DNA of 64,000 nucleotides from Lewinellaceae bacterium. GTDB lineage: Bacteria; Bacteroidota; Bacteroidia; Chitinophagales; Saprospiraceae. A program made the translations under genes and the position numbers. The notes beneath the pieces are model-generated. The model worked only from the letters and a program-made list of their open reading frames with translations, had not been told where the DNA came from and made no database searches. Every line of letters begins with the position of its first letter. Within the stretch, counting starts at the first letter, position 1. Below are positions 1 to 10,726 of this stretch, in pieces. The DNA is taken from the NCBI GenBank assembly GCA_016710765.1, contig JADJUJ010000007.1, positions 124,001 to 188,000 on the forward strand. The letters run 5' to 3'.

Positions 1-3000
1 TCGAATGGCTTTACGGGTCAGGACCCAAGTGGTCTGACAGCTGGCAACTACACGGTAACTGTCACCGACAGCCACGGTTGTACCAAAACAACCTCAGCAA
101 CAGTCGGTCAACCAACGAATATTGTATTGACGACCACAAGTACCAATTCTACTTGTGGTTATGCCAATGGTTCCATCAACCTGATGGTCAGTGGCGGTTC
201 ACCGAATTATACCTACAACTGGTCCAACGGTTTCATGGGTGAAGACCCAACCGGACTTTTGGCGGGTACCTATACCGTGACAGTGACCGACAGCCATGGT
301 TGTACCAAAACAACCTCGGCTACAGTGCAGAACACCAGTGGTCCATCGCTGAGCGCGACAACCACACCAGTCACCTGCTACGGTGGTGCTAATGGTGCCA
401 TTGATCTGACAGTAAGTGGCGGCACTACGCCGTTGACCTATTTGTGGTCGAATGGCTTTACCGGCCAGGATCCAACAGGCCTGGTGGCTGGTACCTATAC
501 CGTGACGGTGACAGATGCCAATGCATGCACGGCTGTAATCTCTGCAACTGTTATGCAGCCGCCATTACTTGAGCTGTCCATTGAAGTAACGGAGCCTTCC
601 TGTGCAGGTGGTTCTACCGGGGAACTTGATCTAACCGTTGTAGGTGGAACACCAGGCTATACTTACCTGTGGTCGAATGGTTCTACCAACCAGGACCTGC
701 TTAATGTTGCAGGTGGTACTTACACGGTCACCGTTACCGACGCCAACGGCTGTACTGGTACGGCAAGTGCTGTGATGCCCGAGGTGGAAGCTTTGATGCT
801 GAACACGCTTGTAACCAATGTAGCCTGTAATGGAGGCAATACGGGCGCCATCGACCTCACCGTAAATGGTGGTACGACTCCTTACACCTTTGTTTGGTCA
901 AACACGGCAACAACAGAAGACTTGTCTGGTCTTTTTGCTGGCACTTACACCGTGACTGTCACAGACGATCGGAACTGTACGGCTACCACAGCCGCTACGG
1001 TTACCCAACCTACCCCGCTGGTAAGCAGTGCTACAGTGGTAAATGCCAATTGCTACGGCGATGCCAACGGTGCCATTGATCTGACGGTAAGTGGCGGTGT
1101 TACACCTTACGCCTACTTGTGGTCGACCGGTGCTATTACGCAGGACCTCGACGGCCTGACGGCTGGTACTTATATCGTTACCATCACCGATGCCAATGGT
1201 TGTACCAAAATTCATACTGCCACGGTTACCCAACCCACGCTTATTATGCCAAGTGTTGTGGTAACCAATGTATCCTGCCCTGGTGGCAGCAACGGGGCCG
1301 TTGACCTTACTGTAATTGGCGGCGTTCCGCCTTATACTTACCTGTGGAGCAACGGCGCAACCACCCAGGACATTTCTGGTGTTCCGGCTGGAACCTATGC
1401 TGTTGCGATTGAAGATGCACATGGTTGTATGACTGCTATCAATGCCACGGTGCTTCAGCCTGATCCAATCAGCCTGACGGCTAATATCACCAATGTGGCC
1501 TGCAACGGCGGCAACACCGGCGTAATCGACTTGAGTGTTTCCGGTGGTACTCCAGGTTATACTTACCAGTGGTCGAACAATAAAATCACACAAGACATCA
1601 GTAACCTTACTGCGGGCAACTATACGGTGACGGTCACCGACGCCAATGGTTGCACCCAAACGGCTGTCTACACCGTAGAGGAATCCACTACGTTGGTAGT
1701 CACCGGAATCGTAACCAATGCCAACTGCTATGGCAGTGCCGATGGTAGCATTGACGTTACGGTTACGGGTGGCACACCGGGTTACAGTTATGCCTGGTCA
1801 AACAATGCCAATACGCAGGACATATCTGGTTTGGTAGCTGGTGTTTATCAGCTGACCGTAACCGATGCCAATGGCTGTACCAAAGCAAAAATGTTTGTGG
1901 TTGGCCAGCCTACCGACTTCAATACAATGGTAGTGGTTACCAATGTTTCTTGCAATGGTGGCGCCAACGGTGCAGTGAACCTCACGGTCAGTGGTGGTAC
2001 ACCGGGTTACAGCTTCCTTTGGTCGAATGGCCAAACAACGGAAGATATTTCCGGACTTACTGCCGGCATGTACGCCGTTACAATCACCGATTCACACGGT
2101 TGTACCAACGTAACAACAGCTATGATTGGAGAACCCAACGCACTCAGCGTAACGGGCAATGTGACTGATGTTTCCTGCTTCGGCGGTTCCAACGGTGCTA
2201 TCGGCCTTATGCTAATGGGGGGCACACCAACCTATACTTACCTGTGGTCGACCGGTGCAACAACACAGACCATTAATAACCTGACGATTGGAACTTACAG
2301 CGCAACAATTACAGATGCGCATGGCTGTTCCACGACTTATCAGGGTACGGTTATCCAACCAACGCTGATCGAGCTTAGCGCTACTACCGAACCTGTAGTA
2401 GCCTGTACCGGTGGCTCCAATGGCGCCATCGACCTCATGGTAACAGGTGGCTCGCCAGGCTATACCTACTTGTGGTCAAATGGTGCAACCACCGAAGACC
2501 AGTTGGGTCTGGCTGCGGGCACCTACACCGTAACGGTAACGGATACCCACGGATGTACCAAACAACTGGCAGTAACAGTTCAGCAATTGTCTGAAATGAC
2601 CCTTGATCTGAGTGTTACCAACGTTTTGTGCTTCGGCCAAAACAATGGTGCCATTGATCTGACGGTCACCGGTGGACTTATGCCTTACGCATACCTTTGG
2701 TCAAACGGACAAACGACTCAGGATATTAGCAACCTGATTGCCGGATCTTATGCAGTGACGGTTACCGACGCCAATGGTTGTACTGCAGTTGGAAGTGCTT
2801 CGGTTACCCAGCCCAATACCCTGATTACTGGTGTGGTAACGCCGGTTTCCTGCTTCGGTGGAAACAATGGCGCGATCGATATCACGGTCAGCGGCGGCGC
2901 TTCGCCTTATAGTTTCAACTGGTCCAATGGCATGAGTTCGGAAGATATTGCTGGTCTCAGTGCTGGAACATACTTTGTGACGGTTACCGATGCCAATGGT

Positions 3001-5964
3001 TGTCCAAAAACAGCCAGTTTCACGGTAACTCAACCTTCGGCAATTGCCATTCAGATTACAGCATCTAACGTCTCCTGTAATGGTGGCTCCAATGGTGCGG
3101 TAAACATCACAGTTAGCGGCGGTACACAACCTTATGCTTACCTATGGTCGAATGGCGCCACTACCGAAGACCTGGTGGGCGTTCCTGCCGGAACCTATAC
3201 TGTTACCGTGACCGATGCCAATGGTTGTACCAAATCGGCTTCCATAACGGTGACACAACCCACCTTACTTACGGTATCTGGTTTTGTTACCAACATCGCA
3301 TGTTACAATGCCAGCAATGGTGGCATCAACATAACACCAGCAGGTGGCACCCTGCCATATACCTACTTGTGGTCGAATGGCGCTACCACCCAGGATCTTT
3401 CCAACCTGGCGGCTGGAACCTATTGTGTCACGGTTTCTGATGCAAATGCTTGTACTACATCGGCCTGCTACACAGTCGATGAGAATCCGGAAATTACCCT
3501 TAACACGCAGGTAACCAACGTTTCCTGCAATGGCGGTAACAATGGCTCTATTGTGCTTACTGTGAATGGCGGTACCCCTGCCTATAACTTCCAGTGGAGC
3601 AATGGTGCAACAACACAAAACCTGAACAATCTGGTGGCAGGCACGTACACGGTAACCGTGACGGATGCGATCGGTTGTACCAGGGTGACGTCGGCCACCG
3701 TAACACAACCAACGGCCATCAATCTGAGCGCTACAGCAGTAAATGTCTCCTGCTTTGGTGGCAGCAACGGTTCAATCGACCTTTCCGTCCTTGGCGGTAC
3801 ACCAGGCTACACTTACCAGTGGTCGAATGGCGCCAATACGCAAGACCTCTCTGGTCTGACGGCTGGCGCGTATACCGTCACGGTAACCGATGCCAATGGT
3901 TGTACAAAAGTGTTGACAAAATCTGTTGGCCAACCCGCCTTGCTTGTGTTGGGTACTGTGGTAACCATTGATCCTCCTTGTGGCGGTTCAGGAACTGGTA
4001 ACATCAACATGACACCACAGGGTGGTACCACGCCGTACAATTACCAATGGTCAAATGGTTCAACTTACCAGGATCTGTATCAGGTACCATGTGGCGAAAC
4101 CTATACCGTAACCGTTACGGATGCAAACGGCTGTACCGCTGTGACCTCCGCGTTTATTCCATGTATTCAGCCTATTACCGCCACAGCGAATGTGGTGCCG
4201 GTAAATTGCTATGGCGAATGCAATGGCAGTATTAACCAAACGGTATCAGGTGGCTACGGATCTTATACCTTCCAGTGGAACACTACTCCAGCGCAGTTTA
4301 CAGAGGACCTTTATAACCTCTGCTCAGGTATTTACAATGTGACCATTACCGATGCGCAAGGATGCTCCATCGTGAAATCCTACATCATCTCGGGTCCATC
4401 TTCGCCAATAACACCGAGCTCAGTGGTGGAAAATACCACCTGCGGTACGGCTAACGGTCAGATTAACTTGTCGGTATTTGGCGGAACGCCAGCGTACAGC
4501 TACCTGTGGTCGAATGGTGCCACTACGCAGGATATTTCCAACCTGTCGGCTGGTACGTATACCGTAACCATTACCGATTCGCATGGCTGCACCAAAACGC
4601 ATACGGCAACCGTTGGTTCCGGGGGTGGTCCAATTCTCACCACAGTCGTAAGCAATTCAACCTGCGGTCTTGCCAATGGTGCTGTCGATCTGAGCGTATC
4701 CGGAGGTACCGCGCCCATCACTTACCTGTGGTCGAATGGTGCTACTACGCAGGATCTGAACAACGTGGCGGCCGGCACTTATTGTGTGACCGTTACGGAT
4801 GTTACAGGCTGTTCTGCAGTAACCTGTGCCACCGTTAACAATTCGGGTAACCTGACCGCAACTACGGTTGCCACCAACGCTACCTGTAACCAATCCAACG
4901 GATCGGTTAACCTGACGGTGGTAGGTTGCTCCGGGCCATATACTTACTTGTGGTCCAACGGCAGCACCAACGAAGACCTGGTCAATGTAACGCCAGGTAC
5001 TTATACTGTAACAGTGACCGCTCCGGGTAACCTCACGGCAACATCTACCGCTACGGTAGGCAATACGGGCAGCAACCCCACGGCAACCACAGTGGCAACA
5101 AATGCCAACTGCGGTCAGGCCAACGGTGCGGTTAACCTCACAGTAACCAGCGGTGTTGCACCATTTACGTACCTGTGGTCAAATAACGCGACAACAGAGG
5201 ACATCAGCGGACTTTCCGCCGGAACCTACTGTGTTACGGTGACCGATGCGAATGGCTGTACTGTAACTTCGTGTGCCACGGTCAACAATATTGGCGGACC
5301 CACTGTCACCGTCGTTTCTGTAACCAATGCCAGCTGTGGCCAATCGAACGGGTCAATCAATGTGACGAGCTCTGGTGGTACGCAACCTTATAACTATCTG
5401 TGGTCGAACGGCGCCACGACAGAAGACCTGTCGAACGTAACCGCTGGTACCTACTGTGTGACGGTTACAGACGCTGGTGGTTGTACGGCAACGGCTTGTG
5501 CCACCATCAACAATACCAATGGCCCGAACCTGACTACGGTGGTGGTAAACACTACTTGCAGCCAGTCGAATGGTTCTATTAACCTGACGGTTACTGGCGG
5601 AACCATGGCATACAGCTACCTGTGGTCGAATGGTGCCACGACAGAAGACCTGTCGAACCTGACAGCCGGCACCTACTGCGTCACGGTAACCGATGCCAAT
5701 GGATGTACGGCCAGCACCTGCGCCACAGTGAACAACACGCCAGCGCAGACGCTCAGTGCTGCGGTGACAAATGCAACCAACGGCCAGTCCAATGGATCTG
5801 TTGACCTGACGGTAACGGGTGGCACTACGCCTTACAGTTACAACTGGTCGAACGGTGCAACCACTCAGGATCTGATTGGTGTTCCTGCGGGCACTTATTG
5901 TGTAACGGTAACCGATGTTACGGGTTGTACGGCAGATACCTGTGTGACCGTGAACGACGGTTGT
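1..5964 (+). repeat. Tandem SprB-repeat coding region, about 27 units of about 225 bp
   Basis: Degenerate in-frame tandem repeats encode about 75 residues each. Early units are joined by linkers such as TVTQPT. The last six or so use NN or GG linkers and mostly carry an extra Cys pair (TYCVTVTD and CATV). The DNA has diverged between copies while the protein pattern is kept, which fits selection on the encoded domain. Near-identical local stretches make this region prone to recombination and to assembly collapse. Confidence 0.9.
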
Positions 5965-8900
5965 GCTATCGGTGGTATGGCTTTCAACGACCAGAATACC
6001 GACGGCACATTTGGTACCGATGAAGATGGATTATCCAACATTAAAGTTTATCTGTACGAATGCGATAATCCGGTTCCAGTAGATTCAGCCATTACTGATG
6101 TGCTGGGTAACTTCAGCTTCAGTGGTGGGTTAAACAACTATCCATACCGCATCGAATTCTCGAATATCCTGATGCCATGGATGAAACCATCCTTCCACGG
6201 TGTAGATAACGGTACGACGGTTCAGTTTATCGACTCCAGCGATTGCAACATCAAAGTCGGTTATTTCAACCCTGATGATTATTGCAATGTGGCGCCGGAA
6301 ATTGCCTTCACCTGCTTTACACAAGGCAACGCTAATTTGGCCACTGGCCCGGCTGTAGCCTTGTTCCCATACGCAGCTGTTGATCCGAATGAAATATACG
6401 CACCTGCACCTGCCAACCTGCTTGGTTCGGTGTACGGCCTGGCTTACGATCGTGAAATCAAACAACTGTATGCCGCTGCCTTTGTAAAACGCCACGTTGG
6501 CCTCGGACCACTTGGAGAAGGTGGCATCTACCGCATTGATTATTCCAATGATATTCCGGTGGTTACTCCGATCTACACTGTTCCGAATGCGGGTACTGTA
6601 AACCACCCTGTAGGAGATCTTTCCGGACCATTGAGCCAAAGTTTGGATGCTGATGCCTTCGGAAAAGTTGGCAAAGCAGGCCTGGGCGATCTGGATATTT
6701 CCAGCGATTTTGAGAGGCTTTGGACGGTGAACATGTTCACCGGAAATCTGGTTCGGATCGATAGTATCCGGCGCAATCCAAGTTCTGTTGAAATCCCGAT
6801 TGCGTCTGCGCCGGTTTGTAAAAACGGTGTCTTCCGGCCTATGGGCGTCAAGTACTCCCGTGGCATGGTTTATGTAGGCGGTGTTTGCAGTGGCGAAGAC
6901 AATGGCGACACCGAAGATCTCTCTGCTTCCGTGCATGAATACAATCCCGCTACCGGCGCATGGAAAATGGTGCTTGATTTTGATCTTACGTCACCAGCGT
7001 ACAACCATGGGGATGTAGTGGCAAACGTAAACCCGAACCTGGCGCAGTGCAAGGAGTGGGAAACCTGGACCGACATTTATACCGAGCGCAACCTCGTACC
7101 CAATACAGGTGCAGGAGAACCCAGCAATGTCTTTACCGGAAACTTTGAAATCGTAGGCGGTGGCCCAACCGGCGCAGAATTCCGGTGCCGTGCACAAGCC
7201 ATGCTTTCTGATATCGAATTTACCAAAGACGGGCTGGTGATGATTGGCCTTATGGACCGTACCGGTCACCAGTTTGGTTATCGCCAGTACCGCCCAACAA
7301 CCGTGGCAGGTGATCCAATCTCCGCTACCATTGGCGGCGATATTCTCGCGGCAATTCAAACACCTGGCGGCTGGTTGTTGGAGAACAACGGTACCATACC
7401 GGTGGTCAATACCGAAAGCCTCTTTGGTTCCTTTAACCAGGAAGGCCCGGGAGGTGGTGAGTTCTTCTACGACAACGCGCGTTCCTACCACTCCGATGCC
7501 GATGCCGGTGGCCTCGTGCATGTGCCAGGCACCAGTGAGGTACTGAGCGTGGTGGTTAACCCAAATACTTCTGTGTACACCTTCGGTGGTGGCGTAGCCT
7601 ACTACAGCCTGTTGACAGGAAGTACAGTGCGCAACGACCTGACGGTGATTGACCCGACCCTGGGTGATCTTGGGTCTGGCAAATCGAATACATTGGGCGA
7701 TCTGGAAGCCATGTGCGACCCGGCGCCGCTGCAAATTGGCAACTACGTATGGCTTGATTGCGACGCCGATGGCGTGCAGGATGCCTGCGAAGACCCACTT
7801 GCGGGTGTCTTGGTGAGCCTCTATGATGCCACTACCGGCGCATTACTGGCTACTACCCAAACCAGTGCCAACGGTACCTACTATTTCACTGGTATTGGAA
7901 CACCTGGGGAAAACTGGATTTCAACTCCAGGAAACGACAGTATTCAGCCGAACACCACGTATAAACTGGTATTTGGCACCGATGGTACTACCCAGCAGTT
8001 TAACGTATCTGCCGGATACCTGACCATCAACGGACAGAACTATCCGCTTACAGCAGCAAATACTGGTGAAGGCCTGACGCCGGATAATAACGACTCCGAT
8101 GCAGCGATCGCAAATGATCCCGGCAAGCCTTGGAACGACCTGCCGACGATCATGTACACCACCGGTATGGCCGGCTGTACGGATCATACCTTGGATGTTG
8201 GTTTCCTCTGCGACACCCTCGTGGTCATTTATGCTTGTGAGAAGAAAACCAACACTGGCTGGTTTAACCTCCCGGATGCTGATGTGCTGGTTGATCCAAC
8301 GGGTACCCATATTGTGACCTACCACATCTCTGAGACCAATGCTTTGGCTGGTATCCAGCCGTTGCCGACGCCTTACCTTGGTGTGAATGGATACTCCGTT
8401 TGGGCAAGGGTATTCAACCCCTCAACCGGACAGGTAGATGCAGTTGAAGTACACCTCTTCACTAAGCCAAAACCCAAAGCATACGCATCCAGTCTGAAAG
8501 TTTGCCCTGATGCCTTCTCTGGCATGATGGGTACGTTCTACCTCCCCAATGCGGATGCGCAGGTAACCGCCGGTGTGCCCGGACTATCCGTAACGTATCA
8601 CCTGTCGGAAGATGATGCTACCGCAGGCGCTTTTGCCTTGCCGGATACCTTTGTCTCCGGGACGATGACCATCTGGTCGCGGGTGGTGAATGCCGACGGC
8701 TGCTTCGATGTGGATATTCTCCAACTGCTGGTATTGCCGAGCCCTGCAGTAGTGCTGTTCAGCAAAGACAATACCTGCTCCGGCGCCAACAATGGCTCCG
8801 TAAAAGCGCAGATTGTTGCTGGCCCTGCACAGTACACCTACGAATGGTCTACCGGCTTTAACGAGGGCCCGATCGCCTCGATGATTTCTGAGATTGTCCA

Positions 8901-10500
8901 ACTGACACCAGGACTCTACACCGTTACCGTTACCGATGGAAATGGCTGTACAACATCCTCCACAGCTGCTGTCGACGAAGGCATTGCCTTCCACCTTCAG
9001 CAACTGCCAGATGTTGGACCGGTGAACGCTGGTACGCAAATTGGGCCAATTGGTTTGGTAACCAACCTCTGGGGCGCGAACTTCATTTGGACTGGCGGCG
9101 CACCCACTGGTCTAAGCGATGGAACCGCTACAATGTTGAACCCGGTTATTCCGCCGTTCACGGCTGTTGGTCCTGCCGTTTCGCAGGTGGTGGTTACTGC
9201 GACGCTTGGTCAATGCATCGATACCGATACCTTCAACATCACTGTTATGGGTCCGATGTTCAGTGAAGCGGGTGATATTTTGACAGAAGTTGACAATCCG
9301 GTACAAGCCGTAGATGTTCAACTGGAAGGCTTACATCCATTCCTGCCAGCCGTAGATGTTACCCAGGCAACGAACGTCAATGGGGGCTTCTTCTTCGAGC
9401 AAGTATTGCCACAAGGCTCAAACTATACGGTAACACCGCATAAGGACGATGATCCGCTGAATGGCGTGAACACCTTCGACGTGAAACTGATCCAGAATTA
9501 CATGCTGGGTATGCCAACGCTGACTTCCCCGTATCAGTTGATCGCGGCAGATGTTAACCATTCCGGAGCGATTACCGTCAAGGACCTGCGCGACCTGCGT
9601 CGCCTCATCCTGGGTCAGGATCAGAACTTCCAGCACAATACCTCCTGGCGCTTCGTCGACCGCGGATATGTGTTCCCGAACCCTGTCAACCCATGGTCGG
9701 CGCCGTTCCCGGAAACCATCGATGCTGCCAACATAAACAGCAACCACCTGGTGGATAATTTTGTGGGTGTCAAGATTGGTGATGTGAACAACAGCGCCGT
9801 CTCCAGCAGTCTCATGGGCGTGAGCGATCGCTCTTTTGGTACCATGATGATTGATGTGGATGACCGGAATGTGAATGCCGGAGAAACCTTCCGCGTCGAC
9901 TTCAGCACGCAATCGGTACTTGGATACCAGTTTACCCTGGCACTAAGTGACCTGGAGCTTGTAGCAATCGAAGGCACTGACGGTATGACGGAAGAGAACT
10001 TTGGCGTGTTTGACAATGCCATAACGACGAGCTTTAATGCTGAAGGCCAATTGCCGGTTAGTGGCAAATTTGCCATTACCTTCCGCGCCAAGCGCAGCGG
10101 TATGCTGCACGATCTGATGCAGGTATCCAGCCGCATAACACTGGCTGAAGCCTATGGCGCAGGTGATGGAGAACTTGGCAAACTGGATGTTGCCCTTCGC
10201 TTTAACAACCATGGCAACAACACTGTGGTCGCGCAAGGCTTCGAATTGTACCAAAACGTACCAAACCCATTTGCAGCAACTACCAGCATTGGGTTCTATC
10301 TGCCAGCAGCTACCAGTGCCACCTTGAGTATTTACGATGATATGGGACGTCTGATTTACACGCAACGCGGCGACTTCGCCAAAGGACAAAATGCCATTAT
10401 CCTGGATCGCGCACAAGTGCCTGCAAGCGGCGTGTTGCTTTACAAACTGGAAACGGCAACTGATGTGGCTACAAAACGCATGATTGTAGCCGATAAATAG
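1..10500 (+). CDS. Giant SprB-repeat adhesin with T9SS sorting domain (5' end outside window)
   Basis: Secreted cell-surface adhesin of the SprB-repeat type. The frame is open from base 1, so at least 3,499 residues are present and the true start lies upstream; the TTG at 127 is not a start. Residues 1 to about 1987 are about 27 tandem repeats of about 75 residues (one cut by the edge), each with a conserved Cys, GG..NG, a YLWSNGATTQDL-like core, AGTYTVTVTD and a GC pair. Then follow an SdrD B-like domain (about 1988-2055), a propeller-like region (about 2100-2575), a second SdrD B-like domain, two related modules of about 90 residues, one degenerate SprB repeat (nt 8758-8985), a PKD-like stretch, a carboxypeptidase-regulatory-like fold, a dockerin-like calcium loop (DVNHSGAITVKD, nt about 9550), a cohesin-like domain and a type A sorting domain (nt about 10240-10497). 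In flavobacteria SprB is a T9SS-exported gliding adhesin; the role here is inferred from that. Confidence 0.93.
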   Translation, partial: SNGFTGQDPSGLTAGNYTVTVTDSHGCTKTTSATVGQPTNIVLTTTSTNSTCGYANGSINLMVSGGSPNYTYNWSNGFMGEDPTGLLAGTYTVTVTDSHGCTKTTSATVQNTSGPSLSATTTPVTCYGGANGAIDLTVSGGTTPLTYLWSNGFTGQDPTGLVAGTYTVTVTDANACTAVISATVMQPPLLELSIEVTEPSCAGGSTGELDLTVVGGTPGYTYLWSNGSTNQDLLNVAGGTYTVTVTDANGCTGTASAVMPEVEALMLNTLVTNVACNGGNTGAIDLTVNGGTTPYTFVWSNTATTEDLSGLFAGTYTVTVTDDRNCTATTAATVTQPTPLVSSATVVNANCYGDANGAIDLTVSGGVTPYAYLWSTGAITQDLDGLTAGTYIVTITDANGCTKIHTATVTQPTLIMPSVVVTNVSCPGGSNGAVDLTVIGGVPPYTYLWSNGATTQDISGVPAGTYAVAIEDAHGCMTAINATVLQPDPISLTANITNVACNGGNTGVIDLSVSGGTPGYTYQWSNNKITQDISNLTAGNYTVTVTDANGCTQTAVYTVEESTTLVVTGIVTNANCYGSADGSIDVTVTGGTPGYSYAWSNNANTQDISGLVAGVYQLTVTDANGCTKAKMFVVGQPTDFNTMVVVTNVSCNGGANGAVNLTVSGGTPGYSFLWSNGQTTEDISGLTAGMYAVTITDSHGCTNVTTAMIGEPNALSVTGNVTDVSCFGGSNGAIGLMLMGGTPTYTYLWSTGATTQTINNLTIGTYSATITDAHGCSTTYQGTVIQPTLIELSATTEPVVACTGGSNGAIDLMVTGGSPGYTYLWSNGATTEDQLGLAAGTYTVTVTDTHGCTKQLAVTVQQLSEMTLDLSVTNVLCFGQNNGAIDLTVTGGLMPYAYLWSNGQTTQDISNLIAGSYAVTVTDANGCTAVGSASVTQPNTLITGVVTPVSCFGGNNGAIDITVSGGASPYSFNWSNGMSSEDIAGLSAGTYFVTVTDANGCPKTASFTVTQPSAIAIQITASNVSCNGGSNGAVNITVSGGTQPYAYLWSNGATTEDLVGVPAGTYTVTVTDANGCTKSASITVTQPTLLTVSGFVTNIACYNASNGGINITPAGGTLPYTYLWSNGATTQDLSNLAAGTYCVTVSDANACTTSACYTVDENPEITLNTQVTNVSCNGGNNGSIVLTVNGGTPAYNFQWSNGATTQNLNNLVAGTYTVTVTDAIGCTRVTSATVTQPTAINLSATAVNVSCFGGSNGSIDLSVLGGTPGYTYQWSNGANTQDLSGLTAGAYTVTVTDANGCTKVLTKSVGQPALLVLGTVVTIDPPCGGSGTGNINMTPQGGTTPYNYQWSNGSTYQDLYQVPCGETYTVTVTDANGCTAVTSAFIPCIQPITATANVVPVNCYGECNGSINQTVSGGYGSYTFQWNTTPAQFTEDLYNLCSGIYNVTITDAQGCSIVKSYIISGPSSPITPSSVVENTTCGTANGQINLSVFGGTPAYSYLWSNGATTQDISNLSAGTYTVTITDSHGCTKTHTATVGSGGGPILTTVVSNSTCGLANGAVDLSVSGGTAPITYLWSNGATTQDLNNVAAGTYCVTVTDVTGCSAVTCATVNNSGNLTATTVATNATCNQSNGSVNLTVVGCSGPYTYLWSNGSTNEDLVNVTPGTYTVTVTAPGNLTATSTATVGNTGSNPTATTVATNANCGQANGAVNLTVTSGVAPFTYLWSNNATTEDISGLSAGTYCVTVTDANGCTVTSCATVNNIGGPTVTVVSVTNASCGQSNGSINVTSSGGTQPYNYLWSNGATTEDLSNVTAGTYCVTVTDAGGCTATACATINNTNGPNLTTVVVNTTCSQSNGSINLTVTGGTMAYSYLWSNGATTEDLSNLTAGTYCVTVTDANGCTASTCATVNNTPAQTLSAAVTNATNGQSNGSVDLTVTGGTTPYSYNWSNGATTQDLIGVPAGTYCVTVTDVTGCTADTCVTVNDGCAIGGMAFNDQNTDGTFGTDEDGLSNIKVYLYECDNPVPVDSAITDVLGNFSFSGGLNNYPYRIEFSNILMPWMKPSFHGVDNGTTVQFIDSSDCNIKVGYFNPDDYCNVAPEIAFTCFTQGNANLATGPAVALFPYAAVDPNEIYAPAPANLLGSVYGLAYDREIKQLYAAAFVKRHVGLGPLGEGGIYRIDYSNDIPVVTPIYTVPNAGTVNHPVGDLSGPLSQSLDADAFGKVGKAGLGDLDISSDFERLWTVNMFTGNLVRIDSIRRNPSSVEIPIASAPVCKNGVFRPMGVKYSRGMVYVGGVCSGEDNGDTEDLSASVHEYNPATGAWKMVLDFDLTSPAYNHGDVVANVNPNLAQCKEWETWTDIYTERNLVPNTGAGEPSNVFTGNFEIVGGGPTGAEFRCRAQAMLSDIEFTKDGLVMIGLMDRTGHQFGYRQYRPTTVAGDPISATIGGDILAAIQTPGGWLLENNGTIPVVNTESLFGSFNQEGPGGGEFFYDNARSYHSDADAGGLVHVPGTSEVLSVVVNPNTSVYTFGGGVAYYSLLTGSTVRNDLTVIDPTLGDLGSGKSNTLGDLEAMCDPAPLQIGNYVWLDCDADGVQDACEDPLAGVLVSLYDATTGALLATTQTSANGTYYFTGIGTPGENWISTPGNDSIQPNTTYKLVFGTDGTTQQFNVSAGYLTINGQNYPLTAANTGEGLTPDNNDSDAAIANDPGKPWNDLPTIMYTTGMAGCTDHTLDVGFLCDTLVVIYACEKKTNTGWFNLPDADVLVDPTGTHIVTYHISETNALAGIQPLPTPYLGVNGYSVWARVFNPSTGQVDAVEVHLFTKPKPKAYASSLKVCPDAFSGMMGTFYLPNADAQVTAGVPGLSVTYHLSEDDATAGAFALPDTFVSGTMTIWSRVVNADGCFDVDILQLLVLPSPAVVLFSKDNTCSGANNGSVKAQIVAGPAQYTYEWSTGFNEGPIASMISEIVQLTPGLYTVTVTDGNGCTTSSTAAVDEGIAFHLQQLPDVGPVNAGTQIGPIGLVTNLWGANFIWTGGAPTGLSDGTATMLNPVIPPFTAVGPAVSQVVVTATLGQCIDTDTFNITVMGPMFSEAGDILTEVDNPVQAVDVQLEGLHPFLPAVDVTQATNVNGGFFFEQVLPQGSNYTVTPHKDDDPLNGVNTFDVKLIQNYMLGMPTLTSPYQLIAADVNHSGAITVKDLRDLRRLILGQDQNFQHNTSWRFVDRGYVFPNPVNPWSAPFPETIDAANINSNHLVDNFVGVKIGDVNNSAVSSSLMGVSDRSFGTMMIDVDDRNVNAGETFRVDFSTQSVLGYQFTLALSDLELVAIEGTDGMTEENFGVFDNAITTSFNAEGQLPVSGKFAITFRAKRSGMLHDLMQVSSRITLAEAYGAGDGELGKLDVALRFNNHGNNTVVAQGFELYQNVPNPFAATTSIGFYLPAATSATLSIYDDMGRLIYTQRGDFAKGQNAIILDRAQVPASGVLLYKLETATDVATKRMIVADK

Positions 10501-10516
10501 AGATGAATTGAAATGG

Positions 10517-10560
10517 GTGAGCGTAAACCATCCGCAAGGACTTTACGCTCACTCCTATTT
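10517..10560 (+). terminator. Rho-independent-type terminator of the SprB gene
   Basis: A perfect 11-bp stem (gtgagcgtaaa, 10517-10527, with tttacgctcac, 10542-10552) encloses a 14-nt loop and is followed by a T-rich tail. It begins 16 bases after the stop codon of the giant gene. Confidence 0.75.
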
Positions 10561-10614
10561 AACACAGGAAGTGATGACTTTTCATGAGGAGGCCCTTGCC
10601 TCCCCCGCAGCATA

Positions 10615-10642
10615 CAGGGCGCTGCAAAAGCGCAGCGCCCTG
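10615..10642. other. Strong GC-rich hairpin
   Basis: Perfect 11-bp stem (cagggcgctgc with gcagcgccctg) and a 6-nt loop. No T-run follows, so it is not a clear terminator. It lies between the terminator of the SprB gene and a second terminator at 10727. Confidence 0.6.
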
Positions 10643-10726
10643 TCGCTGTTGGGCCAGGGCAAATTTGGGCTGTTTTAATAGTTTCTCCCGCCTACAAGGA
10701 GATTCCCGGCGGCAAATTGAAAACGT

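Noticed and set aside
898..4893. Many minus-strand and shifted ORFs across the SprB repeats (for example 898-1659 and 2701-3129)
   Set aside because: They are shadows of a conserved plus-strand reading frame; their translations are periodic but match no fold.
127..10500. TTG at 127 as the start of the giant protein
   Set aside because: The frame is open and repeat-like back to base 1, so the start is outside the window.
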